NCBI GenBank assembly: GCA_946480545.1 | Contig: CAMLKY010000018.1 | Span: 1 to 12,552 of the forward strand | From: an uncultured Acidobacteriota bacterium | GTDB lineage: Bacteria; Acidobacteriota; Blastocatellia; Pyrinomonadales; Pyrinomonadaceae | DNA length: 12,552 nt | Direction: 5' to 3' | The notes under the pieces: generated by a model | What the model was told of the DNA's origin: nothing | Database searches by the model: none | What the model saw: only the letters and a program-made list of their open reading frames with translations | In this document: piece by piece, positions 1-7,008 of the stretch | Layout of the letters: every line of letters begins with the position of its first letter | Numbering within the stretch: the first letter of the stretch is position 1 | Program-made: the position numbers and the translations under genes

Positions 1-2022
1 AAGTGCCCACTGCGACATCACCGGGATCTTCAGCTCGGATGAGATCGTCCGCAACGTGTTCGACTGCGGAAGTGCTTCCAGGATCTGCTGCGCCGTCGGA
101 ACACCCGTCACACCGTCGACCGTGAACACCGGCTGCTGCAAGAGAGTAAGAGCCGCCGCTCGTCTCACCGGATCGGTCTCGTTCGCACTCACGATCAGAT
201 CAAGTTGGCCGTCCCCACCGAAGCGAAGCGCCTGCAGAGTCAAATTCTCGCTGAACCGCTCGTAGAACATTCCGAACCCGCCGCGGAAGACTGTCTTCGG
301 GGCGCGAGCTCCGCCAGCGCCCGGCGACCATGCGAACGAGAATCGAGGACCCAGGTTGAAGTTGTCACTGACGTTCGTCTGATTCTCGTACCGCAAACCA
401 AAGCTAAGCGTGAGGCCCTGATTCACACGCCAATCGTCAGTGATGAAAAGTCCGAGATCTGTTCTGGAAACTTTTTCTTCGGCATCGCCGACAGTGATCC
501 GAAACTGCGTCGGATTGAAGTTATAAAGCGGATCAACGACGCCAAGGATCTCATTGCGATACTGATTCAGCGGGGTCACCGCCGGTATCACCTGGCACGG
601 ATCATCAACACCCGGTTCGCATCCCTCCGGTATTCGTCGCTCGGCTATACCAGGGAACGAAAATGTGCCGCCGAAATTATTCTCGGACCTGTCGGTGAGA
701 CTTATCCCGCGAAGCCGGATGCCGAACTTGAGCGCGTGCGCCGAGTTCTTTCCGATAGAGGTAGTCGTATAATTCTGCAACTCCCAGGTGTTCGCCTCAT
801 TAAAGCTGAGTCCGATCTGAGCGCCGCCGCCGGTAAAAGCGTCAGCAACACTGATGGTCGGGATCGAATTGTCGCCTGTCTGTTCGCGCTTCTCCCAGTC
901 ATACTCGAACCGCGTTTCGTTAATAGTGGTCGGATTGATGATCATCGTCTCGGTGAGACGAATCTCATGCTCGACATTCTTTGTGCTGTATGCCCGCGTC
1001 GGCAGCGAGAGGTTACCGATCCCCTGGTTGTCCACGCTCGATCGTCCAAAGCTGTACCTGGCGACCAGCGTGTTCTTGTCATTTAGGGCAAAGTCGAATC
1101 GCGGACTAAAGGTGAAGCGTCGGTTCGGGACCTGGAACTCCTGTTGGAAGGTGACCGGGTTAAGCGCCGGATCCAGAATGATGGCGTTCACGACGGCATT
1201 GTTGTCGACGTCGCGATTGTTGATGTCGAAAAAGTAAGACGACTTCCCTTTCTGCAACGGACCCGAAACATTACCGCCAAAGAATCGGAGCTGGTTCGCA
1301 GCTCGGTTCAGGGCGAATGGGTTTCGCGAGTTCAAACTTTCGTCATTGAAGTTGAAGAACGCATTGCCGCGAAACTTGTCGGCACCCGGCTTGGTAAGGA
1401 TCTCGATACGGCCAAAACCCAGACGGTCGTACTCGGCCGAGAACGGATTCTGGTTGATACGGATCTCACGGATCGCCTCCTTCGGAGGCAGGCGTCCGCC
1501 GGTGAACCCGTCGATGTAGATCTGCCCGCCGTTCGGGCCTGAGGACGGGCCCGCCAGCGCCTGCAGCGCAGCCTCGAGCTCGTCCGGATCATCAGGCAGC
1601 GCCTCAAGATCCTGCTCCCTCAAAACAGTCGCACCTGCGTTGTTCTGCGGATCGGTCGATACGCCTTCACTGCTGGCGACATCGACTTGTTCCTCCACGC
1701 CCTCAACCGTTAACGGAATGACCAGCTCTTCCCGACGCCCGGCCCCTATCTCGACCTCGGTGTTCTCGTAGAGCGCGAAATTCGGCGCTGTTACACGAAC
1801 CGTGTACTTTCCGGGAGCGAGGCCGGTGATCGCAAACTCTCCGCGTTCATTGCTTGTCGCGGATTTCTGGGTACCGTCGGCACTTACCGCCGTCACCGTA
1901 GCTCCCACCACAACCGCGCCCAATGTGTCCTGCACCTGGCCGCCAATGCTGCCGGGCTGCTGCGCAAATGCAGACACACAAAATAAAAATGTAAATATTA
2001 CCGACTTTATTAAATTCTTCAT
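1..2022 (-). CDS. TonB-dependent outer-membrane receptor, Oar-like (C-terminus outside window)
   Basis: This frame is open from an ATG at 2022 to the window edge (674 codons). Residues 1-20 form a signal peptide with a Lys-rich start, hydrophobic core and a cleavage site like CVSAFA/QQPG. Residues about 24-105 resemble a carboxypeptidase-regulatory-like beta-sandwich (GQVQDTLGAVVVGATV, then GEFAITGLAPGKYTV). A plug-like domain follows at about 115-230, with GQIYIDGF, IREIRINQNPFSAEYDR and GRIEILTKPGADKFRGN. The rest is alternating Tyr/Phe/Asn-rich sequence typical of an outer-membrane barrel. Oar-like receptors of Acidobacteriota usually have about 1000-1200 residues, so roughly the last third is missing. 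They are thought to import or bind large substrates in a TonB-dependent way; the ligand cannot be told here. The start lies 53 bases after the DUF5666-like gene with no clear promoter or Shine-Dalgarno sequence, so co-transcription is likely. Confidence 0.88.
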   Translation of the reverse strand, partial: MKNLIKSVIFTFLFCVSAFAQQPGSIGGQVQDTLGAVVVGATVTAVSADGTQKSATSNERGEFAITGLAPGKYTVRVTAPNFALYENTEVEIGAGRREELVIPLTVEGVEEQVDVASSEGVSTDPQNNAGATVLREQDLEALPDDPDELEAALQALAGPSSGPNGGQIYIDGFTGGRLPPKEAIREIRINQNPFSAEYDRLGFGRIEILTKPGADKFRGNAFFNFNDESLNSRNPFALNRAANQLRFFGGNVSGPLQKGKSSYFFDINNRDVDNNAVVNAIILDPALNPVTFQQEFQVPNRRFTFSPRFDFALNDKNTLVARYSFGRSSVDNQGIGNLSLPTRAYSTKNVEHEIRLTETMIINPTTINETRFEYDWEKREQTGDNSIPTISVADAFTGGGAQIGLSFNEANTWELQNYTTTSIGKNSAHALKFGIRLRGISLTDRSENNFGGTFSFPGIAERRIPEGCEPGVDDPCQVIPAVTPLNQYRNEILGVVDPLYNFNPTQFRITVGDAEEKVSRTDLGLFITDDWRVNQGLTLSFGLRYENQTNVSDNFNLGPRFSFAWSPGAGGARAPKTVFRGGFGMFYERFSENLTLQALRFGGDGQLDLIVSANETDPVRRAAALTLLQQPVFTVDGVTGVPTAQQILEALPQSNTLRTISSELKIPVMSQWAL

Positions 2023-2075
2023 TTCGATACAGGGAGAAAAGACCCCTTAAGATAAACGACGGAAACAGCGAAATA

Positions 2076-3278
2076 TTACGGCCCGCCAAAACCGTCCAGG
2101 CCCGGAATATCCAGGCTCAAAGATCCTTGCCCGCCTCGCTGGCCACCCGCGGCTGCCTGGGCCTGGGCCACACGGAGGAACGGCTCGATACCGGCGAGGA
2201 GCTTGATCGCGGTAATGCGATCGAGGTCGCTCGTCCTGGTACTTGAGACCGCGATCACGTCGCCGACCTTAAGATCGGCGGCGGTTATATCAGGAAAGCG
2301 CTCGAGCATGTCATCGATCCCGCCTCGAGGCCCCGCACCGCCGGGTCGTCCGCCCCCAGGTTGACCTGCACCGCCGTTCGCAGGAGCTCCCTGCGGTCTG
2401 GTCGCTGCTCCTGCCGGCGGAGGTCCGCCGCCGGGACGTCCACCCGCCGGTCCCGCCTGAAAACCGGCAAGACGTTGTGCCATCTCTTCCGGAAATCGCT
2501 TCAGTACCGAAGCCGATCCGAGTTGTACTGTCAGATCCTTTTTCGTCTGCGCATCTGTGATCACGACCTCGTTCTTTGCGACATCGACCGTCTTGACCGT
2601 TCCGGCCACCGTCCGAAATGCGCCGGTGACGATCTCTTCAGCGGCGAAGCTCGCGCCGTCGGCGCTTCTGTCACCGACTGCACGGAGCATGTCGCCGGCC
2701 TGGATCTCAGAGATCGAACTCACTTTCGCTTCGCTGAACTTTACCGAGTTCGGAGCGTAGCGAAGCAGCTTCGCACCTTCCTTCGGGGTCAACACGACCG
2801 TCGTCGTATTCGCAAGCCCGCGAACGTCTATCTTGATCTGGTTAGTGGTTTGATCGACCGCGGCAACACGGCCCGATATCCCGCGGGTCTTCCATTTCTC
2901 GCTCTCCTTCGCATCGCGCTGGGCGAGATCGGACTTCGTCATCAAATACACGGCACGTGCAGGCAGACTCTTCTTATCGTCGGAAAGGATTCCGGTCACG
3001 AGCAGTTTGTCACCAGGACCAATATCGGAAAACGCCGCCGCGACCGCCGCCTTCAGCGACGGGTTCTCGGGCGGCACACGCTTGTATTCGGTCTTGTCGG
3101 ACAAAAGCACATCGAGAGCTCCGTCCTTTGTCTGCAATACGATCTTGGCGGCGTCGATCGTCGTGACGTCGCCCGTCGCAACCGACGGCTTTACTGCCGC
3201 TGTCTGTGCGAAGGTATGCGAAACAGCTCCAAGAAATGCCGCGATGAGCAGGGTCGCAATGATGTTCTTAATCTTCAT
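2076..3278 (-). CDS. DUF5666-like secreted protein with Gly/Pro-rich insert
   Basis: 400 aa. The start is placed at the ATG at 3278, although the frame is open further upstream, because MKIKNIIATLLIAAFLGAV...HTFAQ is a clean signal peptide beginning there. After it come about three repeats of a small beta-barrel-like module, at roughly 33-118, 132-220 and 222-365. Each follows the pattern G-x-V-x-x-(I/V)-D, a strand, then 'GDxLxxxG...' (GPGDKLLVTG, QAGDMLRAVG, KVGDVIAVSS). This resembles the DUF5666 domain common in acidobacterial secreted proteins, whose function is unknown. The third module is interrupted at about 273-320 by a low-complexity Gly/Pro/Ala/Arg tract, and the C-terminus is also Gly-rich (GLDGFGGP). 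It is probably periplasmic or envelope-attached. It precedes the TonB receptor in the same direction, which suggests a paired function, possibly as an accessory or ligand-facing protein. The family assignment is by pattern only. Confidence 0.8.
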   Translation of the reverse strand: MKIKNIIATLLIAAFLGAVSHTFAQTAAVKPSVATGDVTTIDAAKIVLQTKDGALDVLLSDKTEYKRVPPENPSLKAAVAAAFSDIGPGDKLLVTGILSDDKKSLPARAVYLMTKSDLAQRDAKESEKWKTRGISGRVAAVDQTTNQIKIDVRGLANTTTVVLTPKEGAKLLRYAPNSVKFSEAKVSSISEIQAGDMLRAVGDRSADGASFAAEEIVTGAFRTVAGTVKTVDVAKNEVVITDAQTKKDLTVQLGSASVLKRFPEEMAQRLAGFQAGPAGGRPGGGPPPAGAATRPQGAPANGGAGQPGGGRPGGAGPRGGIDDMLERFPDITAADLKVGDVIAVSSTRTSDLDRITAIKLLAGIEPFLRVAQAQAAAGGQRGGQGSLSLDIPGLDGFGGP

Positions 3279-3287
3279 AAACCACAC

Positions 3288-3407
3288 ACTTACAATATAG
3301 TTGATACGCGGCAGCCAAAGGAAGGTTGCCAAACAATTTAAGACGTGGATTCGATGAGCGCGGTTATTGATTAAATTGTAAAGTTTTGTCAGGTGAGGAC
3401 TTACAAT
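3288..3407. repeat. Three copies of an ATTGTAAGT-like 9-mer
   Basis: The gap upstream of the DUF5666-like gene holds ATTGTAAGT on the minus strand at 3407-3399 and again at 3296-3288. A reversed near-copy, ATTGTAAAG, lies on the plus strand at 3375-3383. The copies at 3375-3383 and 3399-3407 face each other across 15 bases and could form a hairpin or a dyad operator. The copy at 3288-3296 lies at the predicted transcription start. These could be binding sites for a regulator; which one is unknown. Confidence 0.35.
3303..3331 (-). promoter_or_regulatory. Putative ECF-type promoter of the DUF5666/TonB pair
   Basis: On the minus strand a -35-like TGGCAAC (3331-3325) is followed after 16 bases by a -10-like CGTATC (3308-3303). 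This is close to the TGAAAC-N16-CGTA pattern known for ECF sigma factors such as Bacillus SigW. Transcription would begin about 20 bases before the ATG at 3278. The same AAC...CGT signature lies upstream of the sigma gene and of the secretin gene. The call is inferred from sequence alone. Confidence 0.35.
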
Positions 3408-3408
3408 C

Positions 3409-4368
3409 TTAGGGCGTCTGCCATGTACGCTGTGATCGGGCCGTGAGCACGAGCCCGAGCCCTGAGGCGAACAGGACAAATAAGGCGAGGGTCCAAACGT
3501 AAGGGATTGAGAGCAGAAGTGTCCACGCGACGACACCGATCAAGATAGTCAGCGCCTCAGACTGAGTTCGCTGACCCAGGACACGTTTGTGGATCAGCTT
3601 GCCGACACTTACGTTCAGGGCAACTCGCCCAAAAACATAAGCCAGGAGCATCAAAACGAACGCCATCAGGCTAAAGATCGCGCTTAGGTAATTGGGAAGC
3701 ACGCTCATGCTGCCGATCACGCAGACGGTCGTCGCAACAAATGCTGCCACGCCGATGGCGATCACTCGGACCGTGGAAAGCTGGAATCGAGCCGTCGCGC
3801 GGCTCACCGCACCGGGTGCGATCGTCGCAAGTCCCATCGAGACCGCGAACCAGAACAAGACCGATAAGATCCTTTGCGCAACAAACGCGAGAGTGAAGTG
3901 CGGCGAGAAAATCGAAACCGGATTATGCGAAAGCTCACGAAGCTCTTCTTCGTAGCCGGCATACATTATCGTCTCTTTACCTTCTTCACGCAGAGGATTC
4001 GCCGATTCGGGTTTGTACCTGCCGCCGAGGATAATGACGTCACCGCCAATGTAAGCGCCTTCCTTTTGGATCACCGATCCGCCGACCGCCGCCACATCAC
4101 CCGATACTCTTCCCTCGACGATCACATCACCGCCGAATGCGAGAACACCTTTCGCCCGCTGCTTTACTATCACGGTCTTGCCGTATGCGAAGACCTCCAT
4201 GTCGGGAGCGTCGTCCACCGTTACCGTTGCGTCGGCCGGCGAGACCGAGATTTGTGCGAATGAGATGAGTGCAGCGCCGAGTATGACGATGAGGGCGGCG
4301 AAAAGAACCTTCAACTTGAATCGAAGGGCGTCGACCGGGTCCAGTGATGAGGAAATCGTGTAGGTCAC
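3409..4368 (-). CDS. Bactofilin-like polymer-forming domain protein with C-terminal membrane segments
   Basis: 319 aa with an ATG start, 21 bases after the anti-sigma stop. Residues 19-38 form a signal peptide or signal anchor ending ISFAQ. Residues about 58-118 contain short Gly/Val repeats in beta-helix style (GKTVIVKQRAKGVLAFGG, DVIVEGRVSG, DVAAVGGSVI, GGDVIILGGRY). These resemble the polymer-forming cytoskeletal (bactofilin) repeat. The C-terminal half has several hydrophobic segments (about 159-185, 198-222, 227-250 and 272-310), so it is a multi-pass inner-membrane protein. If residues 19-38 are cleaved or act as an anchor, the repeat domain faces the periplasm, unlike classical cytoplasmic bactofilins. 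It is the last gene of the sigma/anti-sigma operon, which fits a role in sensing the envelope state or responding to it. The function is not known, and the domain call rests on repeat pattern only. Confidence 0.72.
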   Translation of the reverse strand: MTYTISSSLDPVDALRFKLKVLFAALIVILGAALISFAQISVSPADATVTVDDAPDMEVFAYGKTVIVKQRAKGVLAFGGDVIVEGRVSGDVAAVGGSVIQKEGAYIGGDVIILGGRYKPESANPLREEGKETIMYAGYEEELRELSHNPVSIFSPHFTLAFVAQRILSVLFWFAVSMGLATIAPGAVSRATARFQLSTVRVIAIGVAAFVATTVCVIGSMSVLPNYLSAIFSLMAFVLMLLAYVFGRVALNVSVGKLIHKRVLGQRTQSEALTILIGVVAWTLLLSIPYVWTLALFVLFASGLGLVLTARSQRTWQTP

Positions 4369-4389
4369 TTTGAAGCTATCGTGGTCGAG

Positions 4390-4965
4390 CTATGTGCGAT
4401 CGAAACGTACGAGCAGCCGCGAAAAAAACCAAAGCGACAGGACGAGAATGAGTATGAAGACGAAGCCGCCGGTCGCCGAGCCAAGCAGCAGGCTCGATAC
4501 AAGCGAACGAAGAACGATGGCGCAACCGAGAGCGACGTCATAGACAAAATGCCCGACGGCCGCAACGACCGCAAACAATTTCTCGGCGACGGATACGCTT
4601 GTCGCGATAGCCCGTTCGGCGTTGCCGCCAAGCGCGAAGATCGAAAAAACAAGCAGCGCCAGAACGATAAACGCCGCATTGCGGCGCTCATTTCGTTTAC
4701 GCAGGCCCGTGACGCGGCTCTCCACGTTAGCGACGACCGACTTCGCGAAATTAGCGGGGAGGTCTATCTGATCGTCCTCTTCGAGTGAGAGATCGAGTGC
4801 GTTAAGAAATCCTTTCTGCAGGTTCAGATCATCCGTGCATATGCGGCAGTGCGCGAGGTGTCCTTCGAGGGTCAGCTCGGCCTCCGGCGACAGCTCGCCA
4901 TCGAGATACGCCGAGATCTCCGGCGAAGGACAACCAACCTGATCTGTACTTTCTGCTCGCTCCAT
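4390..4965 (-). CDS. Membrane-bound anti-sigma factor with zf-HC2-type zinc motif
   Basis: 191 aa, starting 5 bases after the DUF4870 stop. The N-terminus has the zinc-binding anti-sigma signature Cys12 ... His36-x3-Cys40-x2-Cys43 (HLAHCRIC) in a short helical domain with the typical 'ISAYLDGELSPEAE' lead-in. Such domains bind and hold an ECF sigma factor at the membrane. After a linker come hydrophobic segments at about 97-117, 130-158 and 165-186, so there are up to three membrane spans instead of the usual one. No clear periplasmic sensor domain is visible, so the signal may be sensed within the membrane or through a partner such as the neighbouring DUF4870 or bactofilin-like protein. It lies two genes downstream of its likely partner, the ECF sigma factor, in the same operon. 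Release could be by proteolysis or by a redox change at the zinc site; the sequence does not decide between them. Confidence 0.87.
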   Translation of the reverse strand: MERAESTDQVGCPSPEISAYLDGELSPEAELTLEGHLAHCRICTDDLNLQKGFLNALDLSLEEDDQIDLPANFAKSVVANVESRVTGLRKRNERRNAAFIVLALLVFSIFALGGNAERAIATSVSVAEKLFAVVAAVGHFVYDVALGCAIVLRSLVSSLLLGSATGGFVFILILVLSLWFFSRLLVRFDRT

Positions 4966-4970
4966 TCAAC

Positions 4971-5351
4971 TTATTTCAGAAACTTGATCGTCAGCGGATA
5001 CTCCCACAGCTCACCGTTGTTCGCTTTCAAGGCTCCGATCACCGGAAACGCGATGCCTGCAATGATCAGGCCGATCAGCGGTATCAGCCCTATCAGAAAA
5101 ACGAAGATAAGGATAATGCTGACAAACCCGTAAATGATCGACGAAAGCATCCAGTTCACGACCATCTTGCCATGTGCATCGAGTGCCGGGATCTGGTCCT
5201 TTTTCAATTGCCAGATCACTACCGGAGCGATGATACCCAGCGGGAAGAACAGCACATTCGCCAGTTGAGACAGATGCAAAAAGAGCCCCATCTGACGCTC
5301 GTCCTGGGTCTGGAGTGCCGCGTGCGGCCGGTATTGCAAGTCGTAGTTCAT
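4971..5351 (-). CDS. DUF4870 family small membrane protein
   Basis: 126 aa from the ATG at 5351. A TTG at 5363 would add four residues and overlap the sigma stop as TTGA; GAG lies about 7 bases ahead of the ATG, so I prefer the ATG. The sequence matches the DUF4870 pattern: a helix 'HLSQLANVLFFPLGIIAPVVIWQLKKD', then 'ALDAHGKMVVNWMLSSIIY', then a long hydrophobic hairpin with PLIG and GIAFPVIGALKA. It therefore has three to four membrane spans (about 24-48, 64-86 and 87-108) and a short cytosolic tail. The molecular function of DUF4870 is not known. Its position between the sigma factor and the anti-sigma factor, with overlaps or gaps of a few bases, means it is translated with them. It may be a third member of the regulatory switch. 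Confidence 0.85.
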   Translation of the reverse strand: MNYDLQYRPHAALQTQDERQMGLFLHLSQLANVLFFPLGIIAPVVIWQLKKDQIPALDAHGKMVVNWMLSSIIYGFVSIILIFVFLIGLIPLIGLIIAGIAFPVIGALKANNGELWEYPLTIKFLK

Positions 5352-5359
5352 AACGTTAC

Positions 5360-5965
5360 TCAAATACCTGTGAATCCCCGTTCGATAAAGATCTCGCGCA
5401 TCATTTCCCGAGCCCGGAACAATCGGTTCTTAACCGTGCCAAGCGGCAGCCCCGTCACCTCAGCTATTTCGTCGTAACTGAGGTCCTGCGCATGTCGCAA
5501 GAGGATCAGCTCCCGGTAAGCGGCCGGCAAACATTTCACAACCGTCTCGATCTGCGTTCGCCATTCGCTGCGTTCGCGATCCTGTTCGGGTGACGGCTTG
5601 GGACATTCGATCTGGAGTTGATACGCACCGTCGGCGTTTTCGGTTTCGAGGCTTTGCTGGCTTACCGAATTCCGGCGCATGTGATCGATCGCCGCGTTAT
5701 GAGCGATGCGATATAGCCAGGTCGAGAACTTGTATTCGGAACTGTATCGGGAAAGTGAGTTGTAGACCTTGATGAAAACTTCCTGCGAAACGTCGAGCGA
5801 CGCTTCATAATCACCGAGCATACGAAAGATGTAGCTCGTGATCGGGCGCTGGTACCGACGCACCAGGCCCTCGAAGCCGTCCTCGCGTCCCTTTATCGCC
5901 GAAGCGATGAGATCGAGGTCGGAGAGTTCTTTCGAATTGTGTAGTGCAGCCGCGGATGTCGCCAT
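5360..5965 (-). CDS. ECF RNA polymerase sigma factor (sigma-70 family, RpoE-like)
   Basis: 201 aa from the ATG at 5965. The frame is open to a TTG at 6013, but that would place the start beside the terminator hairpin, and AGG precedes the ATG by a few bases. Region 2 spans about 31-98 (FEGLVRRYQRPITSYIFRML, DVSQEVFIKVY, KFSTWLYRIAHNAAIDHMRR) and binds the core enzyme and the -10 element. Region 4 spans about 140-192 (LPAAYRELILLRHAQDLSYDEIAEVTGLPLGTVKNRLFRARE) and is the helix-turn-helix for the -35 element. There is no region 3 and no extra domain, as usual for ECF sigma factors. It heads the operon sigma, DUF4870, anti-sigma, bactofilin-like. An ECF-like promoter lies just upstream, suggesting autoregulation. 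The family call is secure, but the exact ECF group cannot be set by eye. Confidence 0.93.
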   Translation of the reverse strand: MATSAAALHNSKELSDLDLIASAIKGREDGFEGLVRRYQRPITSYIFRMLGDYEASLDVSQEVFIKVYNSLSRYSSEYKFSTWLYRIAHNAAIDHMRRNSVSQQSLETENADGAYQLQIECPKPSPEQDRERSEWRTQIETVVKCLPAAYRELILLRHAQDLSYDEIAEVTGLPLGTVKNRLFRAREMMREIFIERGFTGI

Positions 5966-5975
5966 GATGCCTGGG

Positions 5976-6006
5976 TTATACGGTATTCTCAGCGAAAATG
6001 TTTCGC
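5976..6006 (-). promoter_or_regulatory. Putative ECF-type autoregulatory promoter of the sigma gene
   Basis: On the minus strand GCGAAAC (6006-6000) is followed after 17 bases by CGTATAA (5982-5976). This matches the GAAAC and CGTA elements typical of ECF promoters, with one base more than the common 16-base spacer. It lies between the terminator of the pseudopilin cluster and the sigma ATG, where a promoter is needed. The predicted transcript would start only about 5-7 bases before the ATG, so it would be nearly leaderless. Inferred from sequence only. Confidence 0.4.
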
Positions 6007-6011
6007 AGAGC

Positions 6012-6040
6012 AAAAGCCCCGACGAGGTTTCTGTCGGGGC
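6012..6040 (-). terminator. Intrinsic terminator of the secretin/pseudopilin/PilM cluster
   Basis: A perfect 8-bp GC-rich stem, GCCCCGAC (6016-6023) with GTCGGGGC (6033-6040), encloses a 9-base loop. Read on the minus strand it is followed at once by TTTT (6015-6012). It lies about 33 bases after the PilM-like stop codon and just before the sigma promoter, so it separates the two operons. The U-tract is short, so readthrough is possible. Confidence 0.75.
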
Positions 6041-6072
6041 GAACTTTGGTTTACTTGGTCATCGGATTAGGT

Positions 6073-7008
6073 TCAGCGCCAGCCGTAGGATGCAAGACCT
6101 GCCGGAGCGGCGAGATCGTCGAAGCTAAGGCTTCCGGCCGGCACACTCAATCCGACGTCCTCCGGCCGCAGGATGCGCAGCGTCTTCCCCAAAGCTTCCG
6201 CCGAGATCTCTCGGATCTTGGCGGGAACGAGGTCTTTACCGATCACCAGGATATTCTCGAGGAGCCCACCGGTCTTCGGGTCGGAGAAACGATCGTTATA
6301 GAACATCAAGAGGCGATAGACCTCATCGTCGCATTCGTTCTTTGAGCAGGTAACGTTACGTACCACCGCGGGCTCGTCGCCCCGGAGAAGCATCGCCGTA
6401 AATCCATCGTTCTGGGAACTCAGCAAGAGCGAGTCGATCGGCCTCTCATTTCCCATCAGCCATTTTGTCTCGCTCACAGCCCGTGGCAGGATCAGCCCGG
6501 CGGTCCACCCCAGGCTTTCGAATATCGTCTCGTACTCATCTATGACCGAAAGCTTCACCGCAGTAGCGAAGTAACGGGACCGGCCCTCGCGATCGCTCGA
6601 GATCTTATTGCGCGTGATCCGCAGCTCGCCCGCCGGAGCACCGAAACTTTGCTCAGCTTTCCAGTCGAGGATCTCTTCCGTTTCGCCTTTTCCAGCCGTG
6701 CCGTTATCAAGTGTCAGGATCGCGGTGCGTGCCGTATTGCTCGGAAGTGAAACCGACCAGCTTCGCTGGCTCATCAATCCGGCCGAGACGACGGCTTCCT
6801 CCAGCAGGACGCGAAGCTGCTCGGGACTGGCGATATTGCGTTCGAGAAAGCTGGGTGTCAGGAGGTTTGACGGAAGCTCGATCGTCGCGGCCTGGCGTAC
6901 GCCAAAACGTCCACGGCCTTCGCGTTCAAGAGCGATAGCCGTTACAGCGTCGCGTTCGAGCCCGATCGCAGCCTTCGGGTAATTAGGTTCGGTCAAAACT
7001 GATAGCAT
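6073..7008 (-). CDS. PilM/GspL-like actin-fold assembly protein
   Basis: 311 aa. The ATG at 7008 overlaps the stop of the preceding pseudopilin (TAATG), so the two are translationally coupled. The protein begins with a PilM-like first strand and turn (AAIGLERDAVTAIALER) and has SWSVSLPSNTARTAILTLD and EEILDWKAEQSFGAPAGELRI, which resemble the PilM segment 'A(I)..E.......P.e...D'. It also has a Cys-containing middle part (NVTCSKNEC), ENILVIGKDL, and a PilM-like end (LAAPAGLASYG). PilM is a cytoplasmic actin-fold protein that joins the inner-membrane PilN/PilO complex of type IV pili; GspL is its type II secretion counterpart. At 311 residues it is a little shorter than usual PilM (about 350). 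No PilN or PilO follows; the cluster ends at a terminator. The phosphate-binding motifs look degenerate by eye. Secretin and pseudopilin neighbours support the call. Confidence 0.7.
   Translation of the reverse strand: MLSVLTEPNYPKAAIGLERDAVTAIALEREGRGRFGVRQAATIELPSNLLTPSFLERNIASPEQLRVLLEEAVVSAGLMSQRSWSVSLPSNTARTAILTLDNGTAGKGETEEILDWKAEQSFGAPAGELRITRNKISSDREGRSRYFATAVKLSVIDEYETIFESLGWTAGLILPRAVSETKWLMGNERPIDSLLLSSQNDGFTAMLLRGDEPAVVRNVTCSKNECDDEVYRLLMFYNDRFSDPKTGGLLENILVIGKDLVPAKIREISAEALGKTLRILRPEDVGLSVPAGSLSFDDLAAPAGLASYGWR

Noticed and set aside
205..1086. 293-codon plus-strand open frame opposite the TonB receptor
   Set aside because: The minus-strand frame shows continuous receptor sequence here. 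The plus-strand product has no domain, signal or operon context.
2361..3341. 326-codon plus-strand open frame opposite the DUF5666-like gene
   Set aside because: It lies entirely antisense to a gene with a clear signal peptide and repeat domains. Its translation is rich in Arg/His/Cys with no recognisable domain, as expected for a shadow frame in GC-rich DNA.
3279..3536. Longer N-terminus of the DUF5666-like protein from 3536
   Set aside because: The extension covers the intergenic leader and the end of the upstream gene, and a clean signal peptide begins at the ATG at 3278.
5966..6013. TTG start for the sigma factor at 6013, adding 16 residues
   Set aside because: It would begin at the foot of the terminator hairpin, and the extra residues have no family resemblance; the ATG at 5965 fits usual ECF sigma length.
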